This document shows, piece after piece, positions 8,369 through 18,500 of a stretch of 45,437 nucleotides of DNA. Origin of the DNA: Candidatus Goldiibacteriota bacterium (GTDB taxonomy: Bacteria > Oederibacteriota > PGYV01 > DYJU01); assembly GCA_938034975.1 (NCBI GenBank), contig CALHNI010000014.1, positions 1 through 45,437 of the forward strand, given 5' to 3'. How positions within the stretch are numbered: the first letter of the stretch is position 1; each line of letters begins with the position of its first letter. The notes under the pieces were generated by a model. That model saw only the letters and a list, made by a program, of their open reading frames with translations. It was not told the origin of the DNA and did no database searches. Both the position numbers and the translations under genes were made by a program.

Positions 8369-8369
8369 A

Positions 8370-10649
8370 ATGAATATATTAAAGAAAATAATAAAAGGAC
8401 CTTTTAATATTGTTTTGTTTTCAATAGGATTTGCTGTTTGTGGACAGTATTTTTTATTTTATAAAAAATTTTTGCAAATGGGGCTTATTTTTTATGGTGT
8501 CGCGGTAATTCTTTTTCTTATTGCGGATTTTATATCAAAAAATAAAAAAGAATCCTTTGATGAAATTTATTTTGATTCAACAAAAGAAAGAATAGACAAA
8601 AAAACAGAATTTATCCTTTTTCTTGTTATTTTGTTAACAGGGATATTTTTCAGGATTTATTTGATATCAGAAATACCTTCCGGATGTTACAGGGATGAAG
8701 GGCAAAACGGAAATGAAGCACTTAATATATTAAACGAAATTGAATTAGATGGAACAAAATTACCTGTGTATATTGACAGGAACACACAGAATGCTGCAAT
8801 GTATATGTATTTTGTTGCTGCGTTTTTTAAAATTTTTGGGGTTGGTGTTTTACAGATTAGAATGGTTTCAGTTGTGCTTGCTATTTTGACAATTCCAGCT
8901 TTTTATTTTCTGTTAAGATATTTATTTGGAGTAAAAATAGCTTTAATTGGAAGTTTGATTTTATCTGTTTTAAGATGGCATGTTAATTTCAGCAGGATTG
9001 GATTTTTAGGAGTGTTTACTGTTCTCGTATTTGTAATGATTCTATATTTTTTATATAGAACTTATAAAGAAAGAAGAACAGGAGATTTTATTTTACTTGG
9101 TTTTACAACTGCTTTTTCTCTTTATTCGTATATAGCGGCAAGATTAATACCTGTGGGATTATTTTTGATTTTTATTTATCTTATTTTTAAAGAGATAAAT
9201 TTTTTAAAAGAAAACATAAAAAAAATAATTTTAGCGTTATTTGTTTTTTTTATTGTTTTTGCGCCACTTGCAAGCTATATAATAAAAAACCCGCAACTTT
9301 TTATGAGAAGAACAGCAACGGTTTCTATTTTTAATAAGGGAATTTTAGAAGCAATGGGTGGCGTTTATGTGAACAAGGACGGTAAAGCCAAACATCCTGT
9401 TGAACTTTATACAAAAAATTTAATAAATACTTTACTTATGTTTAATTACTTTGGAGATGGCAATCCAAGGCATAATTATGGAAGAAAACCAATGCTTGAT
9501 TTTATAACCGGTATATTTTTTGTTCTAGGATTTTTTTACTGTTTATTTAAATTTTATAAACCATTTTATTTTATTTTATTGGCACTTTTTTTTGCTTTGC
9601 TACAGGCAGGACTTTTTTCAATAGAATCTCCACAGGCATATAGGACAATTCCAATTGTTCCGCTTATTATTATTTTTATTTGTATAAGTGTCGCAAAAAT
9701 CTGGGAATATTGCAGGGAACAGTATAAATATAATTTAAATCATATTTTAGTTGGAGTAACATCGGCGCTTTTAGTATATATTGCTTATGATAATTATGAC
9801 CAGTATTTTAATAAATGGGCTAATGACCATGGGGCCTGGGCAGAATTTTCAACAGATGAATGGCATATGGGGAAATATGTTCATTCTTTAGGACCTGACT
9901 GGACAGCTATAGTTGTTCCTGGCTGGGCAGAGAGTTATACTTTTGAATTTATGACTTATCCTTACAGAAATTACATTAAATTTGATCCATCAGAATGGAT
10001 CCCAATAAAAGCGAAAATTTTTAAAAATTTTGTTTATGTCCTTGATACATCTTATCTGCCGCTCGTTTCAGTATTACAGAAAATGTATCCGGGTGGTAGG
10101 TATGTTGATTTTAAACATAAATATCAGAATAGAATTTTATATTTTGCCTATGAAGTGCCTTATGAAGAAGTTAAAAGATATCAAAACAAGGAAATTAAAA
10201 ATTGTTTAACCGGATATTATTATCGTGATGACCACACAAAGGATTTAAAAGACATAAATAATCATTGGGCAACCAAACCGGTTTTTATAAGATGCGATCC
10301 GTTTATTTTATTTAACTGGACAGTTGACCCTATCTTGGGTCCTTTTTCTGTTAAGTGGGTGGGAAAAATAAAAATAGATAAAGAAGGCGATTATTTATTT
10401 ATGACCCGTTCAAATGATTATTCGGATTTATTCATAGATGGTAAGCAGGTTCTCGTAAATCCAGGTGGGCATGGAAGTTTAAACGAAGCCAGAGGTATGG
10501 TGCGACTTAAAAAAGGATTCCATAATATAATTGTCAGATACTATGAGAGCGTTCAATATTCAAAAATGCAGTTGTGGTGGAAATCACCAGATTCTGATTC
10601 ATTTGATATTATACCAAGTGAAATTTTATATCCGGAAGATTTTAAATAA
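8370..10649 (+). CDS. GT39-like membrane glycosyltransferase with C-terminal PA14 domain
   Basis: 759 residues. Membrane helices start at about residue 10. The periplasmic loop GCYRDEGQNGNEALN carries the Asp-Glu pair expected of GT39/ArnT enzymes, followed by about ten helices to about residue 480 and an extracytoplasmic tail. The last 120 residues form a PA14-like beta-barrel: FSVKWVGKI, DGDY-like turn KEGDYLFMTRSNDYSDLFIDG, GFHNIIVRYYE and MQLWW. PA14 domains bind carbohydrate in many surface enzymes. A start at ATG 8334 would overlap the previous gene by 35 nt. ATG 8370 has GGAG (8359-8362) at ideal spacing and is preferred. Confidence 0.78.
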   Translation: MNILKKIIKGPFNIVLFSIGFAVCGQYFLFYKKFLQMGLIFYGVAVILFLIADFISKNKKESFDEIYFDSTKERIDKKTEFILFLVILLTGIFFRIYLISEIPSGCYRDEGQNGNEALNILNEIELDGTKLPVYIDRNTQNAAMYMYFVAAFFKIFGVGVLQIRMVSVVLAILTIPAFYFLLRYLFGVKIALIGSLILSVLRWHVNFSRIGFLGVFTVLVFVMILYFLYRTYKERRTGDFILLGFTTAFSLYSYIAARLIPVGLFLIFIYLIFKEINFLKENIKKIILALFVFFIVFAPLASYIIKNPQLFMRRTATVSIFNKGILEAMGGVYVNKDGKAKHPVELYTKNLINTLLMFNYFGDGNPRHNYGRKPMLDFITGIFFVLGFFYCLFKFYKPFYFILLALFFALLQAGLFSIESPQAYRTIPIVPLIIIFICISVAKIWEYCREQYKYNLNHILVGVTSALLVYIAYDNYDQYFNKWANDHGAWAEFSTDEWHMGKYVHSLGPDWTAIVVPGWAESYTFEFMTYPYRNYIKFDPSEWIPIKAKIFKNFVYVLDTSYLPLVSVLQKMYPGGRYVDFKHKYQNRILYFAYEVPYEEVKRYQNKEIKNCLTGYYYRDDHTKDLKDINNHWATKPVFIRCDPFILFNWTVDPILGPFSVKWVGKIKIDKEGDYLFMTRSNDYSDLFIDGKQVLVNPGGHGSLNEARGMVRLKKGFHNIIVRYYESVQYSKMQLWWKSPDSDSFDIIPSEILYPEDFK

Positions 10650-10669
10650 TTTAAAAAGGTAAATTAAAA

Positions 10670-11488
10670 ATGGCTGGCAAGAAGAAAAAAAAGAAAAAAG
10701 TTGTTGTAATAATGCCGGCATATAATGCTGCAAAAACACTTGAAAAAACATACAGGGATATTCCCAAAGATGTTGTTGATGAAATTATTTTGGTTGATGA
10801 TGTAAGCAAAGACCAGACCGTTGAGATTGCAAAAAGGCTTGGGATCAAAGTGATTGTTCATATACAGAATCGTGGATATGGTGGCAATCAGAAAACCTGT
10901 TATATTGAAGCATTAAAAAGCGGGGCTGATATAATAGTTATGCTGCATCCTGATTACCAGTATGATTCTCGTTTGATTCCTTTTATGATATCGCCAATAG
11001 AATTAGGTTATGCTGATTTTGTTCTGGGTTCGCGGATGCTGGGACATGGAGCGATGCAGGGTGGGATGCCTTTTTATAAATACTGGGCAAATAAAATTCT
11101 TACCTTTATTGAAAATTTGTGTTTTAGAAAACACTATTCTGAACTGCACAGTGGTTTCAGGGCTTATAGCAGAAAAGTTTTAATGACAATACCTTTTACG
11201 CTTAATTCTGATGATTTTGTATTTGATACAGAAGTGATTGCACAGATAGAAATGTTTAAATTCCCGACATCAGAAATTCCTGTGCCAACAAGGTATTTTA
11301 AAGAAGCATCATCAATAAATTTTAAAAGAAGTGTTGTTTATGGATTACAGACATTAAAAGTTATGATGCAATTTTTATTGCATAAATTCGGAATAAAAAA
11401 ATATGACAAGTTTAGTAAAAAATTATTAGATGTTATAAGTCCTTTTTATGCAAAACAAATATTAAAAGCAGAAAAAAAGAAAAGATGA
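10670..11488 (+). CDS. GT2-family glycosyltransferase (polyprenyl-phosphate sugar synthase-like)
   Basis: 272 residues. A lysine-rich start is followed by [15 protein letters not shown] and the GT-A nucleotide-sugar motifs: [27 protein letters not shown], and HPDYQYD in the DxD position. The acceptor region [12 protein letters not shown] follows. No membrane helix is evident. Enzymes of this group make dolichol/undecaprenyl-phosphate hexose, the donor for GT-C enzymes, which fits the three GT-C genes upstream. The donor sugar cannot be read from the sequence. The gene shares ATGA with the next (4-nt overlap), indicating translational coupling. Confidence 0.82.
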   Translation: MAGKKKKKKKVVVIMPAYNAAKTLEKTYRDIPKDVVDEIILVDDVSKDQTVEIAKRLGIKVIVHIQNRGYGGNQKTCYIEALKSGADIIVMLHPDYQYDSRLIPFMISPIELGYADFVLGSRMLGHGAMQGGMPFYKYWANKILTFIENLCFRKHYSELHSGFRAYSRKVLMTIPFTLNSDDFVFDTEVIAQIEMFKFPTSEIPVPTRYFKEASSINFKRSVVYGLQTLKVMMQFLLHKFGIKKYDKFSKKLLDVISPFYAKQILKAEKKKR

Positions 11489-12528
11489 TAAAAAAGAAAA
11501 GATTTTATTTGGGATTTTTGGTTACATTTATTTGCCTTTATTTTGTTTTCAGGGGAATTGATTTAAAAGAACTTTTCAGTATATTAAAAAAAACAAATAT
11601 ATTATTACTTCTTTTAACTATAGTAATTTATATTGTTGGTTATTACATAAGAGCGATAAGATGGCATTATATTTTAAAACATATAAAAGAATTTAAGGCA
11701 TTTGAACTTTTTCCTTATCTTGTCATGGGTTTTATGTTTAATAATATTTTACCAGCAAGAGCAGGAGAATTTATAAGGGCTTATATTACAGGAGAAAAAA
11801 AGGGAATATCAAAGTCATCCACCTTTGCTTCAATAATAATTGAGAGGGTATTTGATGGTCTTGTCATGATTTTTTATTTTATATTGGGGTATATTTCTTT
11901 TTATGTTGTTAAAGAACAGGTGGTAAATCCTGTTTCTTTTAATCTTTTTGGAAGAAAAATGACAATAAAAGAAGCAGTTATGATATTTGCAATTGCCGGG
12001 AGTTTGATTTTTATTGGTATTTTTGTTATTAGTTTACTTTTGTTGTTTAAAAAGGAGCCAACTGTTAATTTTTTGCATAATTTAATGAAAAGTATACCTG
12101 GTAAATTATCTGAAAAATTTTTAAAACTTATAGATACATTTATAGAAGGTTTAGGGGTTTTACGTAATAAAAAGGATTTACTTATAGTTTTTTTATATAC
12201 TTTTTTTGCCTGGTCAGTTGAGGTTTTAACATATTATTTAATGGCTATGGCAATGAAAATTGAGATAAACTTTTTTATTGTATGCCTTATAATGGCTGTA
12301 TCAAATTTTGCAATAATGGCACCTTCAACATCAGGTGGAGTTGGTCCTTTTGAATTTTTTGGTGTAGGTGTTATGCTCATTTTTGCATATACAAAAGAGA
12401 TTGCTGTTTCATATATAATATTAATTCATGGTATGATACTTTTGCCGATAATTTTTCTCGGGATAATATTTGTTTTTACAGAAGGATTAAATTTTGGTAA
12501 GTTAATAAAAACAAAAAAGGAGGAGTGA
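11485..12528 (+). CDS. UPF0104 / LPG_synthase_TM family membrane protein
   Basis: 347 residues with about 8 hydrophobic helices. The signature near residue 90 is [15 protein letters not shown], typical of the lysylphosphatidylglycerol-synthase-transmembrane (UPF0104, AglD/MprF-flippase-like) family. A late [14 protein letters not shown] motif matches the conserved Gly/Pro-rich loop. Members often sit with GT2 and GT-C genes and are thought to move or modify polyprenyl-linked sugars or lipids. That role is inferred here from context. It overlaps the GT2 gene by 4 nt and is followed after 3 bp by the cyclophilin gene. Confidence 0.8.
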   Translation: MIKKKRFYLGFLVTFICLYFVFRGIDLKELFSILKKTNILLLLLTIVIYIVGYYIRAIRWHYILKHIKEFKAFELFPYLVMGFMFNNILPARAGEFIRAYITGEKKGISKSSTFASIIIERVFDGLVMIFYFILGYISFYVVKEQVVNPVSFNLFGRKMTIKEAVMIFAIAGSLIFIGIFVISLLLLFKKEPTVNFLHNLMKSIPGKLSEKFLKLIDTFIEGLGVLRNKKDLLIVFLYTFFAWSVEVLTYYLMAMAMKIEINFFIVCLIMAVSNFAIMAPSTSGGVGPFEFFGVGVMLIFAYTKEIAVSYIILIHGMILLPIIFLGIIFVFTEGLNFGKLIKTKKEE

Positions 12529-12531
12529 ATT

Positions 12532-13071
12532 ATGGGAAAGAGTATTTTTAGATTTTTTTTCTTTTCTTTTTTGGTGTTTTTATTATTGGTTAATTTTTTG
12601 TCTGCTAAAGATACTAAAAATAAAACAACAAAGAAAAAAGGACAACCCATAGCTGTTATTATTACGGATAAAGGAACAATAAAATTTAAATTTTTTGAAA
12701 AAGATGCTCCAAATACAGTAAAGAATTTTATTAAACTTGCAGAAAAAGGTTTTTATAATGGACTTACTTTTCACAGAGTAGAACCTGGTTTTGTGATTCA
12801 GGGTGGAGATCCAAATGGCAATGGAACAGGCGGACCAGGATATACGATAAAAGCGGAATTTAATAAAAGGCCACATCTTGATGGAACTGTTGCAATGGCA
12901 AGAGCTGCTCATCCTGATTCAGCAGGCAGTCAATTTTATATTTGTCTTGGACCACAGCCATTTTTAGATGGTAAATATACTGTTTTTGGGCAGGTTATAG
13001 AAGGACTTGATGTCGTTCATAAAATAGAAGTCGGGGATGTGATGAGAAAGGTATATATTGAATACAAATAA
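12532..13071 (+). CDS. Exported cyclophilin-type peptidyl-prolyl isomerase
   Basis: 179 residues. A signal peptide (hydrophobic residues 5-23, ending near LSAKD) is followed by a short cyclophilin domain: [15 protein letters not shown] carries the catalytic Arg, then [20 protein letters not shown] and [12 protein letters not shown]. This matches bacterial PpiA/B-like enzymes that speed proline isomerisation in proteins folding outside the membrane. AAAGGAGGAG precedes the ATG. It is the last tightly spaced gene of the glycosylation cluster, suggesting a role in folding secreted clients. Confidence 0.9.
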   Translation: MGKSIFRFFFFSFLVFLLLVNFLSAKDTKNKTTKKKGQPIAVIITDKGTIKFKFFEKDAPNTVKNFIKLAEKGFYNGLTFHRVEPGFVIQGGDPNGNGTGGPGYTIKAEFNKRPHLDGTVAMARAAHPDSAGSQFYICLGPQPFLDGKYTVFGQVIEGLDVVHKIEVGDVMRKVYIEYK

Positions 13072-13117
13072 TATAATCTGCCGGTTTATAAAACATATTT
13101 ATAAGGGAATTTGAGTT

Positions 13118-14878
13118 ATGAAATTTTACACAGGCAATGAGCATATCTCTTTGATAAATATTGAAAAAGATTTAACAATTAATGGCATTACATTTTTAAG
13201 TATGGGTTTAAATGGTAATATATTTTTAGATTGTAATATAAAGCATAAAATAATTTTTAATAATTCTGAATTAGATCTTAACAATGGTGAATTTAATTAT
13301 AAAAACTACTGGGTTCCTGAAATTAAACTAAAAAATGATTTTTTCTCAATTGTTTGTGATATATTTGCTCCACTGAATAAAAGAGGTTTCATAAAAAGAA
13401 TAAGAATAAAGAATAACACAAATAAAAAAATAAGTATAAAATTAGAGCAGGAAATAAAGTTAAAAGATATTTTTTTAAATATAAATGCATCATATAAAAT
13501 CAATCCTGAAATAAGAATTTTATATAATGACTGGTTTAAAAATATCGCTGTTACTGCAATAGAAAAAGGGATCATTTTTTCTTTTGCTTTGGGTGCTGAT
13601 TTTTCTTTTAAGCACAGGATTTTAAATAATAAAATTTTAATGATGTCGGATTTATGCGTTGAAAAGGGAAAAGAAAGAACAATAAATTATTTTTTTTCAA
13701 TAGGTGCAGAAGAAATGGCTGCATTTTCAACAAATGTATATTTTAAAAGGCAAGGTGTTTCTTATCTTTTTGATAAACTTGATAAATGGCTCAGTTCTTA
13801 TATGCTGATTTTTAAAGATAAAAATATACAAAAAATATATAATACAAATTTGTTTTTTAATTATTTTTTTACAAATGGAATAACCATAGATACAGAAGAA
13901 TTAGTTTGTGTAACTTCGCGATCTCCGGAATACTATGTCAGTGGTGCATACTGGGACAGGGATATTTTTTTATGGAGTTTTCCTGCCATACTTGATATGG
14001 ATTTTAATAAAGCAAGAGAAATTCTTGAATATGGTTTTAAAATCCAGAGTAAAAATTTTGGTGTTCACTCAAGATTTATCAATGGAAATACATTAGAATG
14101 CGGTTTTGAACTTGATGAATTATGTGCTCCGTATATGGCGCTTGAAAATTATATAAAAAAGTCGGGTGACACCAAATTTTTAAAAAGAAATTTTGTAATT
14201 GATGCACTTGGAAAAGCAGAATATAGATTTAATGAATGGAAGCATCCTGTGTATTTTGTTTATGCAACTGAATTAAGACCTTCTGATGATATGGTGGAAT
14301 ATTTTTATAATACTTATGATAATGTTCTTGTTTGGCGGACATTTAAAGCAATTGGATATTTGTATAAAGTTCTTGGAGAAAATAAAAAAGTAAAAGATTT
14401 TAATTTAATAGCTTCAAAAATAAAAAAAGATATTAAAAAATTTGCCTTTTTAAAAAAAGAAAAATTAATTGCATATGAATTTGATACACAAGGTAATTAT
14501 GTGTTATATGAAGAGCCGGCAGGTAGTTTAAAATTACTAAATTATTATGGCTTTATTGATAAGAATAATATTTATTTTAAAAATACTTTAAGATGGATAT
14601 ATTCAGATAAAAATAAATATTTTTTTAATGAAACTTACATTAAAGAATCCGGTTGTGCTCATGCCCCTCATCCATGGCCCTTATCAGCAGTAAATTCACT
14701 ATTAACTCCAGGTTATGAAAAATACGGGTTTGATTTTTTTAAGCGTGCCCAGATGGATAATTTTTATGCCTGTGAAAGCGTTGACAAAAAAACAGGCGTT
14801 TCCAAAACTGGTAAAGCGTTTGCAACTGCTGCTGGATTCATTGTAAATGCATTAAAAAATTGTATGTTAAAAATTTAA
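13118..14878 (+). CDS. Six-hairpin (alpha/alpha)6 glycosidase-like protein
   Basis: 586 residues without a clear signal peptide. The first 230 residues look like a beta-sandwich. The rest is helical, with motifs seen in (alpha/alpha)6-barrel glycosidases such as amylo-glucosidase/debranching and GH63/GH125-type enzymes: SGAYWDRDIFLWSFPAI at about 273-289, LECGFELDELCAPY, and a C-terminal SGCAHAPHPWPLSAVNSLL. These hold probable catalytic acids but the exact family is not clear. It may trim or recycle glycan made by the upstream cluster, or act on storage polysaccharide. The gap from the cyclophilin gene is 46 bp, so co-transcription is possible. Confidence 0.6.
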   Translation: MKFYTGNEHISLINIEKDLTINGITFLSMGLNGNIFLDCNIKHKIIFNNSELDLNNGEFNYKNYWVPEIKLKNDFFSIVCDIFAPLNKRGFIKRIRIKNNTNKKISIKLEQEIKLKDIFLNINASYKINPEIRILYNDWFKNIAVTAIEKGIIFSFALGADFSFKHRILNNKILMMSDLCVEKGKERTINYFFSIGAEEMAAFSTNVYFKRQGVSYLFDKLDKWLSSYMLIFKDKNIQKIYNTNLFFNYFFTNGITIDTEELVCVTSRSPEYYVSGAYWDRDIFLWSFPAILDMDFNKAREILEYGFKIQSKNFGVHSRFINGNTLECGFELDELCAPYMALENYIKKSGDTKFLKRNFVIDALGKAEYRFNEWKHPVYFVYATELRPSDDMVEYFYNTYDNVLVWRTFKAIGYLYKVLGENKKVKDFNLIASKIKKDIKKFAFLKKEKLIAYEFDTQGNYVLYEEPAGSLKLLNYYGFIDKNNIYFKNTLRWIYSDKNKYFFNETYIKESGCAHAPHPWPLSAVNSLLTPGYEKYGFDFFKRAQMDNFYACESVDKKTGVSKTGKAFATAAGFIVNALKNCMLKI

Positions 14879-14911
14879 AATATTTTTAATAATTATTTAG
14901 ATTCCGAATCA

Positions 14912-14940
14912 TTGACGTTTTAAAAAATACGTATTATAAT
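14912..14940 (+). promoter_or_regulatory. Sigma-70-type promoter of murA
   Basis: TTGACG at 14912-14917 and TATAAT at 14935-14940 are separated by 17 bp, 30 bp before the TTG start of murA. It marks a new transcription unit after the glycosidase gene. Confidence 0.75.
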
Positions 14941-14969
14941 CATAAATAATTTGAATTAAGAGGTGAAAT

Positions 14970-16244
14970 TTGAAATTTAAAACTCTGGTAATAAAAGGTG
15001 GGACAAAATTAAAAGGCAAAGTGAGTGTAAGCGGTTCTAAAAATGCAACTTTGCCTATCATGGCAGCAAGTTTGCTTGGTGAGACACCTTCGGTCATAAA
15101 TAATATCCCATTAGTAAGAGATATTTATACCATGGCTGAATTATTAAAAATTCTTGGAGCAAAAGTTGAAATAAAAAATCACTCAATTTTAATTGATCCG
15201 TCCAAAATAAAAAATTATAAAGCGCCTTATGAAATAGTAAAACAGATGAGAGCATCTATATATGTTCTTGGACCATTGGTTGCAAGATGCAGAAAAGCAA
15301 AGGTTGCAATGCCGGGTGGGTGTGCTATTGGTTTACGTCCAATTGACCTTCATATAAAGGGTATAAAAAAACTTGGAGCAAAAATTAAAATAAAACATGG
15401 CTATGTTATTGCCGAAGCCCAAAAATTAAAAGGAACTAAAATCATTTTTGATAAAATAAGTCTGGGCGCAACTATTAATTGTCTTTTGGCAGCTGTAAAA
15501 GCAGAAGGCACTTCCATATTTGAAAATGCATCAAAAGAACCAGAGGTTGTAGATACAATAAAATTTTTAAAAATGATGGGAGCTGATATAAAAGGTGAAG
15601 GAACTTCTACCCTGATAATAAATGGTGTTAAAAATTTAACAGGGGTTTCCGGATATACTGTAATTCCAGACAGGATAGAAGCCGCAACATTGATCGCTGC
15701 TGCTGTTATGACAAAAAGTAAAGTCACCATAGAAAATTTTATCCCGGAAAATTTGACTGTCTTTTTCGAAAAATTAAGAGAAGCCGGAGCAAAATTTGAG
15801 ATAAAGAATAATTCGGTTAAAGTTTTACCTTATAAAGGAAAGTTAAAAGCAGTTGATATAATAACTGAACCCTACCCAGGATTCCCAACTGATATTCAGG
15901 CACAATGGATGGCGTTAATGACAATAGCACAAGGTAATTCCATTATTAAAGAAACAATATGGGAAAACAGGTTTATGCATGTTTTAGAACTTAATCGGAT
16001 GGGGGCTGACATAAAAATTGAAGGTAATACCGCCATTGTCACTGGCGTTGATGAATTAAGCGCAGCAGATGTTATGGCATCTGATTTAAGAGCATCTGCC
16101 GCTCTTATAATTGCGGGGTTAAAAGCAAAAGGCGTCACATATATAAGAAGAATATATCATCTTGAAAGAGGATATGAAAATTTTTATAATAAACTTAAAA
16201 AATTAGGCGCAAAAATAAAAATAATTATGGAGAATATTATATGA
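14970..16244 (+). CDS. murA: UDP-N-acetylglucosamine 1-carboxyvinyltransferase
   Basis: 424 residues, full length for MurA, which transfers enolpyruvate from PEP to UDP-GlcNAc in the first committed step of peptidoglycan synthesis. The N-terminal [15 protein letters not shown] carries the catalytic Lys. The loop [16 protein letters not shown] holds Cys118, the PEP-binding and fosfomycin-target cysteine, which is retained. The C-terminal [12 protein letters not shown] and [13 protein letters not shown] motifs are also present. The start is TTG 14970 after AAGAGGTG. Stop and next start overlap as ATGA, coupling it to the MCP-like gene, an unusual partner. Confidence 0.95.
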   Translation: MKFKTLVIKGGTKLKGKVSVSGSKNATLPIMAASLLGETPSVINNIPLVRDIYTMAELLKILGAKVEIKNHSILIDPSKIKNYKAPYEIVKQMRASIYVLGPLVARCRKAKVAMPGGCAIGLRPIDLHIKGIKKLGAKIKIKHGYVIAEAQKLKGTKIIFDKISLGATINCLLAAVKAEGTSIFENASKEPEVVDTIKFLKMMGADIKGEGTSTLIINGVKNLTGVSGYTVIPDRIEAATLIAAAVMTKSKVTIENFIPENLTVFFEKLREAGAKFEIKNNSVKVLPYKGKLKAVDIITEPYPGFPTDIQAQWMALMTIAQGNSIIKETIWENRFMHVLELNRMGADIKIEGNTAIVTGVDELSAADVMASDLRASAALIIAGLKAKGVTYIRRIYHLERGYENFYNKLKKLGAKIKIIMENII

Positions 16245-17443
16245 AAATCAGGTTTATTCTGGTTTTATGTGGTATTTCTGTTTTTATTATAGCTGCTTGT
16301 TTTTCTGCTTTCCTTGCATATTTTTATGAAATAAATCCAACCTTGATTTTTATTTTTTTATTAATTGAAGCAATTATAGTTTTTATTACAACAGCATATT
16401 TTTTAAAAAAATACCATCAATATAAAATATTTAATATAATAAAATTTTTAAAAAGTGGAGAATTGGAATCAGTTGAATATGACAAAGACATAAAAGATGT
16501 AAAAAATGCTATGGAAGATATAAATAAAAAATCCGAGGAAAGGATTGCAAAAGAAAAGGAAAAGATGGAAGAAATTTTACTGTCTTTAAGAAATGTTAAA
16601 TCATTAATTGAAGAAAAAAGAGCTGAAAACGAGCAGATAAAAATTCTTTTAAAAAATATAAAGGATTATTTTTATTTTGATTCAAGGATTTTTGATAAAA
16701 TCAGAACAATAGGACTTGAGATTAAAAATACATCAAAAAATATTGATTTTGAAACACATAAAATATTAAATGACACAAAAAAACAATCCGATATGGCAGC
16801 CCAGGGTGTAAAAGCAATAGGAAAGGGAATCCAGAGTATAAATGAATTAAAAGCATCAATACTTTCATCTACCAAAATAATAGAAGAATTAATTGAGATG
16901 TCTAAAAGAATAAATAATTTTGTTACGACGATTGCAGATTTTTCCAAAAAAACCAATCTTTTGGCGTTAAATGCAGGTATAGAAGCTGCACGTGCAGGCG
17001 AGGCTGGAAAAAGTTTTTCAGTTGTGGCAGAGGAGATAAAGCAACTTGCAACAAATTCAAATAAATCAGCAGAAGAAATTACGCAGATACTTAAAAATAT
17101 AAGAGAACGAACAGCAGAAGTAATTGAAATGATACGTATAACTGAGAAAATTGAGGACAATATTTTAACATTTTATAAAACCGGGGATTTTTTTATAAAT
17201 ATTGTAAAAGATGTAAAACGCATAGAAAAATCCATAAGTAATGTTTCGGATTTTTCTAATGAGCATTATACTGACAGCGAACTGCTTTTTAAAATAATAA
17301 CAGATACTACAAAAAAAATAAATGAATATATTGATAAATCAACTAAATTGGAATTTGGTTTAAATGAAATTTATGAAAACACTTTATTGCTACGGAGTAA
17401 AATAGAAGATATAATTAATAAAATAGAAAAAATTATAATATAA
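16241..17443 (+). CDS. Methyl-accepting chemotaxis-like protein without a sensor domain
   Basis: 400 residues. Two adjacent membrane helices (about 5-27 and 32-54) are joined by only a few residues, so there is no periplasmic ligand domain. A coiled-coil follows, then the MCP signalling hairpin: [20 protein letters not shown] and [12 protein letters not shown] at about 228-275. This tip contacts CheA/CheW. The protein may sense membrane state or an unknown partner, or form a scaffold. It overlaps murA by 4 nt and precedes two small unknown genes and the flagellar operon. Confidence 0.85.
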   Translation: MKIRFILVLCGISVFIIAACFSAFLAYFYEINPTLIFIFLLIEAIIVFITTAYFLKKYHQYKIFNIIKFLKSGELESVEYDKDIKDVKNAMEDINKKSEERIAKEKEKMEEILLSLRNVKSLIEEKRAENEQIKILLKNIKDYFYFDSRIFDKIRTIGLEIKNTSKNIDFETHKILNDTKKQSDMAAQGVKAIGKGIQSINELKASILSSTKIIEELIEMSKRINNFVTTIADFSKKTNLLALNAGIEAARAGEAGKSFSVVAEEIKQLATNSNKSAEEITQILKNIRERTAEVIEMIRITEKIEDNILTFYKTGDFFINIVKDVKRIEKSISNVSDFSNEHYTDSELLFKIITDTTKKINEYIDKSTKLEFGLNEIYENTLLLRSKIEDIINKIEKIII

Positions 17444-17460
17444 AATCAGGGGGTTTTGAT

Positions 17461-17817
17461 ATGGAAGAAGAAAGAAATAAAACAGAAGCAGATTTTCAAA
17501 TTGAAAGATTGCAAAAATTAAAACAGGAGAAAGAGGAAAAAAGAAAAAAAATAATGATAGATGCCATAGACTTGCCGCAACCAGAAGTTAAAATCCAGAT
17601 TTCACAGACTAGGCGTCAACGTTATATTTTAATAGAAAAAGAAATTTATGAAAGAGTTCATAAAATATTATCTAATATTAATAGAAATAAACCATCAGGG
17701 AAAATAAGCAAAAAGAAATTTATAAACAAAATTTTAAAAGAAGTATTGGATTGTATAGAAAAAGAAGAGATAAATAATATTGAAGATATAAAAAAGATTT
17801 TTAAAGAAAAAATATAA
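17461..17817 (+). CDS. Unknown small charged protein
   Basis: 118 residues, not recognised. The N-terminal 40 residues are a highly charged, probably helical segment. A middle part with QTRRQRYILIEKEIYERVHKIL and a following SKKKFINKILKEVLD could form a compact helical domain, vaguely like a ribbon-helix-helix DNA-binding fold, but no family can be named. GGGGG lies just before ATG 17461. It sits 17 bp after the MCP-like gene and 9 bp before the next, so it belongs to the murA-MCP unit. Confidence 0.6.
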   Translation: MEEERNKTEADFQIERLQKLKQEKEEKRKKIMIDAIDLPQPEVKIQISQTRRQRYILIEKEIYERVHKILSNINRNKPSGKISKKKFINKILKEVLDCIEKEEINNIEDIKKIFKEKI

Positions 17818-17826
17818 TTTATTAAA

Positions 17827-18174
17827 ATGCCGGAAAAGTTACTTGAAAGAAAGATAAAAATAATAAGAATCCTATATAAATTAGCATTAAAGTTTAAAAA
17901 AGTAATACTAAAATCCGATCCTGAAATTACAGGTTTTTATATAAGTCGTCGCGAAAAAATTTTAAATGAATTAAACAGAATTGATGCTGAACTGGAAAAA
18001 TTATTTTTGATTAATAAAAAAAATATGAAAAATATGGAAAACCTGATAATTAAAATAAATTTATTATATGGTGAGTTAATAAAAATTGAAAAAGAAAATG
18101 AAATTTTATTAAATAAAACTCTGGAATCAAAAAAAGGAAATTATATAGAAATTTATAAAAAATTTAATAAATAA
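17827..18174 (+). CDS. Unknown helical protein, possible flagellar chaperone-like
   Basis: 115 residues, almost all predicted helix, rich in Lys/Glu/Leu/Ile, with a repeated coiled-coil pattern (ILNELNRIDAELEKLF, then LIKIEKENEIL). Length and pattern recall FlgN/FliT-type export chaperones, and its position before flgB would fit, but no signature residue supports this. No clear Shine-Dalgarno site precedes ATG 17827. It may be coupled to the gene 9 bp upstream. Confidence 0.5.
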   Translation: MPEKLLERKIKIIRILYKLALKFKKVILKSDPEITGFYISRREKILNELNRIDAELEKLFLINKKNMKNMENLIIKINLLYGELIKIEKENEILLNKTLESKKGNYIEIYKKFNK

Positions 18175-18189
18175 AAAATGTAAAAATAC

Positions 18190-18367
18190 ATTAGAAAACG
18201 CGTTTTTTAAAAAAAACAAAATATTTTTATAAGGTAATACTTTTATTTACCAGTTTTTAAATTTAAAATAAAACATAAATATTATTTTAAAAATTTAAAA
18301 TATTTAATAATATTTTTGTTGTGTTTTTTTATTCTGGAAATTATAATTTTTTATTGCGTTTTTCAGG
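18190..18367 (-). repeat. Hairpin-ended dispersed repeat, degenerate copy R3 (A to B on minus)
   Basis: Read on the minus strand, an eroded end A (18334-18367) is followed by the shared TGTTTTATTTTAAATT tract, a GGTAAATAAAAGTA segment and the second half of hairpin B (18191-18210). The conserved ATG has become ATT and hairpin B is incomplete. It fills most of the 326-bp gap before flgB; the rest holds the promoter at 18408-18436. Confidence 0.65.
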
Positions 18368-18407
18368 TAAAACAATGTTTCATCATTAAAGAAACAATAA
18401 AAAATAG

Positions 18408-18436
18408 TTGACAAATTATATAAATTTAAGTAAGAT
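18408..18436 (+). promoter_or_regulatory. Probable promoter of the flagellar operon
   Basis: TTGACA at 18408-18413 with TAAGAT at 18431-18436 (17-bp spacer). An alternative -10 is GATAAT at 18434-18439 with a long 20-bp spacer. It is 65 bp before flgB. A second TTGACA at about 18477 is too close to the start codon to serve. No convincing sigma-28 or sigma-54 site is visible. Confidence 0.5.
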
Positions 18437-18500
18437 AATATTTACATAACAGAATGGCAAAAATATTTAAATAAGTTGACAAAAAAGGAGTTATTTTTTT

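Noticed and set aside
8334-8369. Upstream ATG for the PA14 glycosyltransferase
   Set aside because: It overlaps the preceding gene, while ATG 8370 has a well-spaced GGAG.
18450-18475. TGGCAAAA before flgB as a sigma-54 site
   Set aside because: The -12 GC is missing at the required distance.
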